NCBI RefSeq assembly: GCF_018812025.1
Contig: NC_063050.1
Span: forward strand, 11,270,282 to 11,334,281
Direction of reading: 5' to 3'
DNA from: Megalobrama amblycephala
Taxonomy: Eukaryota; Chordata; Actinopteri; Cypriniformes; Xenocyprididae
DNA length: 64,000 nt
The notes below the pieces were generated by a model. It was given only the letters and a program-made list of their open reading frames with translations. It had not been told where the DNA came from and did no database searches. The position numbers and the translations under genes are program-made. Below are positions 57,961 through 64,000 of the stretch, one piece after another. Numbering within the stretch: the stretch's first letter is position 1; the number at the start of each line of letters is the position of its first letter.

Positions 57961-58260
57961 ATTTCCCAATGAACTCATCTGCTTCTCTTCAGTGTTGATA
58001 ATGACCAGATCAGCTCCTCGATCCCTGCAGTACTGCCTGCTCTCAGACCAACTCACTGGATATGAACAAACCTACCATTCCCTTTCAATAAATACAGTAC
58101 AAACAATTTTATTTATCATTTGTGTTATAAAGTGCAACTATAAATATAAATCCACTTGAACAATCCCTGTTCAGATAACTTCCTTAGTTCATTATCCAAC
58201 TCCAGTCTCATTAGACTTGGAAGAGTTGACCCAAAAATCTACTTCTTCCTGCCAAACAGG

Positions 58261-59655
58261 ACAAAAACACACAAATATAATTTATTAACTTTCACTCCAT
58301 AATATTATGATATGGTTTTTAAAAGTGAATGTTTTGACATCTGGAAATCCTATACATTAGAATATGCAATCAAAAACATACTGAAAAATTAAACAAAAAT
58401 AATTACATGTTAAAATATTTCATTTAAAAGCGGAAACAATGACATATTAATCATAAAACAATGATTGGATTTTTATGCAACGTTTTTCATCCTCTCAAAC
58501 ATTAGTGACACAATGTTATATTTCTGCACACATAAAAGGTTCCTGATTTTGTTATTTTCTCTAACTTAATCTTACAGTACAGTACTGTGTGTGTTCACAG
58601 ATGAGGTGTGTGTTTTTAATGGTTATTAGACAGTAAATGGTTCCATTCAGAAAAACATCTAGGTTTTTATTATCACTTTGAAACTCTGTAGGCTACACTC
58701 ATACTATTGAAAGTATATATTACATTTAATGTAATGTAGTCAAAGTCAAAGTGTGGATTTTCCCATGATCATATTGTAATATAAAAGCCATAGAAATTAA
58801 CTCAAAAACTCTAAAATAGGTGAAACTTGGCCTTTAAAGGTCCTTTAAATACAATTGTATTTATGGCAACTAACTAGATAGGAATTAATAATATTTTCAC
58901 ATGGCAGCATCACAGTGGCATTGGAGTGACTGTAGAAAATAGAGACTGTGAGATTATGATGATTTCATGCACTGTAAAAAAAAAAATAATAATAATAAAA
59001 TAAATCTAAATATTAATTATTTTTGAAAAAAAAAAAACTTTTTGAGTTATCTTTTTTTGCACTGACTCATATTATAGCATATTAAATATGTTCAACTTGA
59101 CAAATGTAATGTTGTTTAAAGTTTACTTTGATTAACTTTATGAAATTAAGGCAAACTTACATTTTCAGTATAAACATTCCCTGTAAAATATGTTTGGATT
59201 TTTTTTTTTTTTTTTTCACAACTTTTTGAGGTACTAATTTCCACTGACTTATTTAAGTTTTAATTACTTAGAATTTTAAGTATTTTCAACTTGACAAATT
59301 TAGTGATTTAAACTTACAGTTCAATAATTTTCAATACCAAAGTTCATGTTTATGTAACCTAATGTGGCTTATTTTATTAATTCAACTAAATAAGTAATTG
59401 TTTTATTTAAATTATTTAATGTCAATTGTAAATAATTATTGTATTTCAAATGTTTCTGCCATGTTTCGGTTGAGAACTTTATTCCCATTTAAATTAATTT
59501 CTATTGCAAATAATAATTGATTTGATTTCAGCCCCTGAAACATCAACTGCAAATCAAATCAATGACATTTCTCAAGATCCGAGCAGAGGAAGATTAAACA
59601 ACTCCAACAACAGCTTTATCAGCTTCACTTATTACAGACCAGTTTGCCTTTATTT
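58261..59655. other. no gene seen
   Basis: AT-rich. 58975-59400 has two or more diverged copies of a 'caacttgacaaat..ta' / 'actgact(c/t)at' unit with long T runs. A decayed relative of lectin exon 1 could lie near 58560-58610 but is not convincing. Confidence 0.4.
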
Positions 59656-59659
59656 CTTT

Positions 59660-59795
59660 AAAAAAGTTGTTTCTGAATCGGGTCACCAACTTCTTCAGAC
59701 TCAAAGAGCTGAAGTTGGTCTGCAGCTGATATTTTTCAGCAGTAGATCACTGTAACTGACCTGCAATCTGAAATATCTACTTCCTGCTGCCAAAA
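59660..59795 (-). pseudogene. lectin neck-exon remnant
   Basis: Minus strand: acceptor-like TTTTTGGCAG at about 59795, then a short anchor scrap with a stop, then YQLQTNFSSLSLKKL, the neck sequence next to the first repeat unit of the paralogues. Most of the membrane anchor is deleted. It shows a further family copy once lay here. Confidence 0.65.
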
Positions 59796-59799
59796 AGAA

Positions 59800-60270
59800 A
59801 GAAAAAAGAAACCACAGCCAAAATAAAAACAAAAGACACATTCATACGGAGAGCAAAAGGCTATCAGTGGCTGTTGGTGGTGCATTAGACGTTATCAATC
59901 ATTCAGACATTTCTGTAAAAATGTGATATGATTCATGCTTAAAAATCACTAAATATTACTAAAAAAATTATTTTATCACTTCGGAAATATCAAATTATAA
60001 TACAATCAAAGACACCGTCCCTCTGAAAAACAGCATATCTGTCTTCTGCCCACTGCCCTCTGTTCTGAAAGCATGCGAAGGCAGCATAAATCTCAAATAA
60101 TTCCCGGGTAAGTATGCATATTTTACTCTTTGATAGCACAATAAAAAATGAGGACAGGTACCAGAGATTGAAGCAACTACAATGATTTCATAAAAAGATG
60201 AGGTACAAAAGAGTTTTGTACCTGTAAATGCTTTTATTTTATTTTACATATAAACATGAAAAACTAGACT
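59800..60270. other. no gene seen
   Basis: AT-rich spacer between the lectin remnant and the SINE. No exon, repeat family or regulatory element recognised. Confidence 0.4.
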
Positions 60271-60271
60271 G

Positions 60272-60440
60272 CAAAGGGCAGCACAAGTGGCTCAGTGGGA
60301 AACACTGTATCTTCACAACAAGAAGGTTTCTGGTTCAAGTTCCAGCTGAACCAGAAAGTCTTTCCTTCAGGTTTGGTTTCCCTCAGTATCCAAAGATGTG
60401 TGAATTACAGATGCTAAGTTGTCTAGAGTTGTGAAAGTGT
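60272..60440 (+). repeat. DANA-like SINE
   Basis: A box GTGGCTCAGTGGG (60287-60299) and B box GGTTCAAGTTCC (60331-60342) within GGGCAGCAC...CCAGCTGAACCAG, followed by 'ggtttccctcagtatccaaagatgtg', the conserved body of DANA-type SINEs. About 20 percent diverged by eye. Confidence 0.72.
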
Positions 60441-60467
60441 GTTTTACTGCCTACGGATGGATCCATG

Positions 60468-60645
60468 GCTTTTATTTTTTAACCTTGTATGGGGTTTCAA
60501 TGAACGTCTATATCAGATGTTCAGAATATGACAAAAAAAAGACGTCATAACTTTCATTCTGGATCCTCAGTGGACGTCTTTTCAACGTATGACTTTTGTG
60601 ACAAAAACGCTGAAAAGACGTCAACTTTGCTTAGTGGGAATATAA
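60468..60645 (+). repeat. dispersed repeat, copy 2 of the 1081-1250 block
   Basis: See 1081-1250. It runs directly into the next block, suggesting the two form one larger repeat here. Confidence 0.6.
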
Positions 60646-60647
60646 GA

Positions 60648-60840
60648 AGGATGCTCTGTAAATGAAGGGAAATTGCTTGGCAAGCAAAGATCTGTACAAA
60701 CAGGATTCTGTGTGGGTGGAGTGCATCCGTGTTGTGTGTGAAGTGGTCTGTATAAACCCTGATCATTTTACAGTAAACCTGAAGACTTAAAAGAACACTT
60801 CTTTGTGTGATTTTTTCATCCCTTTGGCCAAACAATGAGC
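60648..60840 (+). repeat. recurrent 'aagggaaattgctt' block, copy 3 (empty site of the LTR element)
   Basis: Reads aaggATGCtctgtaaatgaaggg without interruption, whereas the LTR element at 4120-10008 sits between aaggATGC and ATGCtctgttaatgaag. Otherwise collinear with 10009-10190. Confidence 0.8.
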
Positions 60841-60949
60841 TTCCAGTCCATGGCTGCGGGAACTCATTATTTCATTATTTCCGTTATTTCATTTATTCAT
60901 TATTTCCAGGAGCTCATTGCTTCTACCTTCAATTAAACTGCTAACAGTG

Positions 60950-61140
60950 ATTGTAAATTAAATTGCCTAAATTATTACATTGTTAGCTAACTGCATGATT
61001 ATATGTACATTTCTGAAACTACATACATTGGACAGTCACCTCTGATACCAGATTCTCTAAATTGTAATGTTGACATGCATTCTCTGTAAAGCTGCTTTGA
61101 AACTATATGTATAGTGAAAAGCGCTATACAAGTAAAAGTA
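60950..61140 (+). repeat. old L2-type LINE 3' end
   Basis: 'tctgtaaagctgctttgaaact' and 'gtgaaaagcgctatacaagtaaa' are the conserved 3' region of L2-like elements. Truncated 5'. Confidence 0.75.
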
Positions 61141-61324
61141 AAAAATGGTTCCTAGAATGTTACATTTTAAAATGGTATGGGGGGTCCAGTTTATTTCTTT
61201 GTTCTTGGCTGACATGTGGCATTGCTGTGGCCTGCTTGTGGCCCAGATCTGGCAAACAGAAGCGGCCCACAGGACCGTAATTCATTGCAGCATGGGGTCC
61301 AGATCATTGTGCCATGTAGGCCAG

Positions 61325-63134
61325 ATTTATAAAACTTTGAGTACACACAAAACAGAGCCTGAACGGTTCTTATGCATAAGTTGTGATTTATAAAAACAAA
61401 CTTGACAGGAAAATTTCTGACTCTGACCCATGTGTACAAACATTTTGGAGACAGGGCAGTTTGGCGACACCGATGGTGAGCTGAGGGACTGACAGCAGAT
61501 GAAGGAAAACCATATAACAGTTTAAATAAATAACAGAATGATTTAAACTCGCATGGAAACTCACGTTTTCATTTTGATATACACATTTATATTAATATTA
61601 CATTTTCACTATTGGTGATAAGCACTGAAATTACATTACGCAGTCATTACAGAGAAGTTATATGAAACATTGAATTTAGATGTGCTACTTTCGATCACTT
61701 TTCACGCTGTTTTAATGACAGCGAGGAGCGCTAGGAGCACAATAATTCCTCTTTAAACTAAACTGCAGATGTTATGATGAAATATTTTAGCGAGAACAAC
61801 GATCAGTGATGCACACCTAACTTGGATATTATGGAAGACGCTGCTGGATTGGGTGGTTGAATGGTCCGTTGTACAGTTTGAAGAGATCTGATAATAATAG
61901 CTTACTGTATAACCACAGCTGCAGGGAGGTGTCTTCAGGAAGGATCTTCAAACAATTACCACTGTATTTGAAGGATATAATTTGAGGAAAACAGTAAGAT
62001 TTGCATGTTTTCTTTTTAAAATACTTTGTCAGTGATGCACCGAGTCAGACAATTGTATTTACACTGCAATAAATAAGTAGGCCGATCTGTTTCCACTTAA
62101 AATAGCCTATAAACTTCATAAGCGATATGTTCACCTTATCAGCATAGATTTGATTTGAATTGTTTAAAACTATTAAAATACTATTTGGCCATTGGAAATG
62201 AATGAAACAACTCTATTCTAAAACCTTTATCTGAAGTATTTTATACAATTTTGTTTTTATGGATATTTTGATATATTAATTCTAAAACATAAAGAGGATA
62301 TTGGATGTTTTTTATCAGTGTAGTGTATTGCACAAATGGCATTTATAGTCTACATCTAATATTTTTCAATGTCTTGTACCTTCGACGGTGTTGACCATGG
62401 TGTCATGTGGATGGGAACATGCTTGGAAATGATATGCAGATGAGGTTATGCATAGTAATGCCGCATTCCAGGCAAACCGTAACCCGTGTTTTTCCAACCT
62501 TCTACCCGTGAAAGTGCACTGGAACAGCAGTCAAAGCCGTGACTTCCCACCCGTGAACTCGTACTAGATTGATGTACTCCCAGTTACGGGTTCTGACGTC
62601 ACATACCCGCGAAACAACAATGGCAGCCCCTACGGATGCCGTGTTTATGCAAGTGCACGGTAAAATAAAAGGTATAACAGCTTCTCTTGCCTTATGCGCC
62701 ATTTTCCTCCTCTGTTTCCTTCAAATAAGCAATGAGTAAGCACCTTTGGCGATAGAAATAATTGTTAATGAGCATAAGCCCCGTACGGTCCGCCATGTTG
62801 GTTTGTTTACACTTTTACGCAGTTTGGCGTGACTTTCCTGGAACGCTACAAAGTCGTGAGTCGTGATTTGAAGTCGTGACTTACGGGCTGCCTGGAACGC
62901 AGCATAAAACTAGGCATTGTAAGCTCCATATATGGTGATTTCGGGGAGGAGACAGGGTGGAGATGCACGTACACACAATCTTCCGCTGACTGGGATTTAT
63001 AAAGGGATTTGTGCGCAGGTTCTGGCATACGCATGGTTTTATAAATCGGATTTTTTTTTTGTGTGTGTACACAGAATTTAGCTTTTGTGCATGCGTACAC
63101 TTTTAGGATGAAATCTAAGCAAAGTTTTATAAAT
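61325..63134. mobile_element. 1.8-kb inverted-repeat element, ends ATTTATAAAACTTTG
   Basis: Left end ATTTATAAAACTTTG and right end CAAAGTTTTATAAAT are perfect inverted repeats of 15 bp. Subterminal regions share 'gtacaca' and 'ttataaa' words in mirror order. No transposase, superfamily unknown. Confidence 0.65.
62459..62904. mobile_element. Harbinger-like MITE, 446 bp
   Basis: Ends TGCCGCATTCCAGGC and GCCTGGAACGCAGCA, flanked by TAA (62456-62458 and 62905-62907). Subterminal 'cgtgacttcccacccgtgaac' / 'gtgagtcgtgatttgaagtcgtgac' words. Third GC-rich TAA-flanked element of the window. Confidence 0.75.
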
Positions 63135-63259
63135 GAGGGCCCTGGGCCGATACAATGTTGCTATCTGGGCTTCACCACCACCATGGTGCCTGTGGCCAAC
63201 TCCTCCATTCCATCACCAGTTCAAAGGGTATGGGGGGGATTTTGGATTCAGCCCCCATC

Positions 63260-63261
<2 letters not shown>

Positions 63262-63347
<86 letters not shown>
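63262..63347. repeat. (TA)n microsatellite
   Basis: About 43 TA units. It precedes a Tc1 element, as the other long (TA)n does at 12933-13013. Confidence 0.97.
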
Positions 63348-63350
<3 letters not shown>

Positions 63351-63479
63351 TTTGTTTATAAGAAATTCAAGATAAAATTATTTGGCATAATGTTATGTTT
63401 GATATCTTATCTTAATATTTTACATATACATTATCTTCTTTTAAAGCTGTTTAAAACTTTTGCCCAGAATTATTATCAA

Positions 63480-64000
63480 CTTCAACATTTTATTAGGCCC
63501 CCTGAGGGGCAATTGTTTTGCAGACAGTGGCAACAAACAAAGAAATACATGCATCCACCCAGTCGACAACAGGACAATGAGAGCCATTATCCACAAATGT
63601 TGAAAACATGAAACAGTGGTGAACCTTCCCAGGAGTGGCCGGCCGACCAAAATTACCCCAAGAGCGCAGCGACGACTCATCCAAGAGGTCACAAAAGACC
63701 CACAGCAACATCCAAAGAACTGCAGGCCTCACTTGCCTCAGTTAAGCTCATGACTCCACCATAAGAAAGAGACTGGGCAAAAATGGCCTGCATGGCAGAG
63801 TTCAAAGATGAAAACCGCTGCTGAGCAAAAAGAACATAAAGGCTCGTCTCAGTTTTGCCAGAAAACATCTTGATGATCCCCAAGACTTTTGGGAAAATAC
63901 TGTGTGGACTGACGAGACAAAAGTTGAACTTTTTGGAAGGTGTGTGTCCCATTGCATCTGGCGTAAAAGTAACACAGCATTTCAGAAAAAGAGCATCATA
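63480..64000 (+). pseudogene. Tc1-like transposase, degenerate, cut by the window end
   Basis: Plus strand after a 'cctgaggggcaattgttttgca' 5' region. Segments in shifting frames read LPRSGRPTKITPRAQRRLIQEV (DNA-binding, about 63620-63690), STIRKRLGKNGLHGRVQ (63753-63800), KARLSFARKHLDDPQDFWENTVWTDETKVELF (63838-63935) and IWRK near 63957. The first catalytic Asp (WTDET) is intact. At least one stop and two frameshifts are visible. The rest of the catalytic domain lies beyond 64000. A different subfamily from the element at 13031-19165. Confidence 0.85.

Larger units (their letters stand above)
54950..58260 (-). pseudogene. CD209-like lectin pseudogene split by a solo-LTR-like insertion
   Basis: Minus-strand relics in gene order. 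A neck/anchor exon scrap lies at about 58180-58250 with the membrane segment deleted. First lectin exon 58081-57979 (103 nt instead of 110, so frameshifted), whose donor reads AT at 57978-57977 where GT is expected. Second lectin exon broken into 56878-56833 (VWIG remains) and 55339-55301 (VDNSMLNQ, donor GTATGTG), separated by the LTR-like insertion. Last exon 55052-54950 with FWLRGGPND, where Gly replaces the Glu of EPN, then NWNDLPH, where the conserved Cys is His and the C-terminal VCE is lost. It also contains the MITE at 57024-57303. Multiple independent lesions make it a clear pseudogene. Confidence 0.82.
61180..63165. mobile_element. single arm of a CCCAGATAGC-type foldback element, interrupted
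   Basis: Inner arm words 'tttatttctttgttcttggctgacatgtggc' and 'cagatctggcaaacagaagcggccca' (61190-61275) lead to the terminus 'gggccgatacaatgttgctatctggg' (63143-63168). They are split by the insertion 61325-63134. The opposite arm is absent. Confidence 0.7.

Overview
The window looks like teleost fish DNA, most likely from a cypriniform (zebrafish/carp relatives). It is intron-rich and AT-rich. It is packed with Tc1, hAT, T2-type (TTAA) and Harbinger-like DNA elements, an L2/CR1-type LINE, Ty3/gypsy LTR elements and tRNA-derived SINEs resembling DANA. No bacterial-style genes, rRNA, tRNA genes or CRISPR arrays were seen. The only host genes I can support are members of one family of CD209/DC-SIGN-like type II C-type lectins. 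Each has a short cytoplasmic tail exon, a membrane-anchor plus coiled-coil neck exon, and three lectin-domain exons with identical intron phases.

Layout. 1-4119: degenerate tandem repeats, a SINE and two TTAA-flanked MITEs. 4120-10008: a Ty3/gypsy-type LTR retrotransposon with near-identical LTRs, a 4-bp target duplication and integrase placed before reverse transcriptase (Gmr1-like order). 11912-19840: a broken plus-strand lectin gene whose first intron holds a 6.1-kb Tc1 element interrupted by a hairpin element and two hATs. 19942-22420: a hAT inside which another hAT sits. 22.6-31.2 kb: palindromic (foldback) elements, MITEs and a lectin pseudogene scrap. 31.3-31.8 kb: a Myb/SANT-like (Harbinger-type) remnant. 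31.9-41 kb and 42.2-48.9 kb: two tandem, same-strand copies of one segment, each carrying a minus-strand lectin gene. The first (35336-40247) is intact, 267 aa. The second (46779-48675) has a five-unit 28-residue neck but a frameshifted first exon. 49.5-54.6 kb: an apparently full-length LINE with both ORFs open (ORF1 with an SGNH esterase, ORF2 with endonuclease and RT). 54.9-59.8 kb: two decayed lectin copies, one split by a probable solo LTR. 60-64 kb: SINE and LINE tails, foldback arms, a Harbinger-like MITE and the start of another Tc1 element.

The two tandem lectin segments date the mobile elements. Insertions present in one copy are missing from the other, so exact empty sites are visible inside the window: TTAA for a 1.5-kb element, AA for a foldback element, and a matching GTCTT duplication around a gypsy element. 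The most interesting signals are the modular hairpin elements that share a core but have different ends and appear to make 2-bp duplications, the Gmr1-like pol order, and the neck-length change between tandem lectin paralogues.
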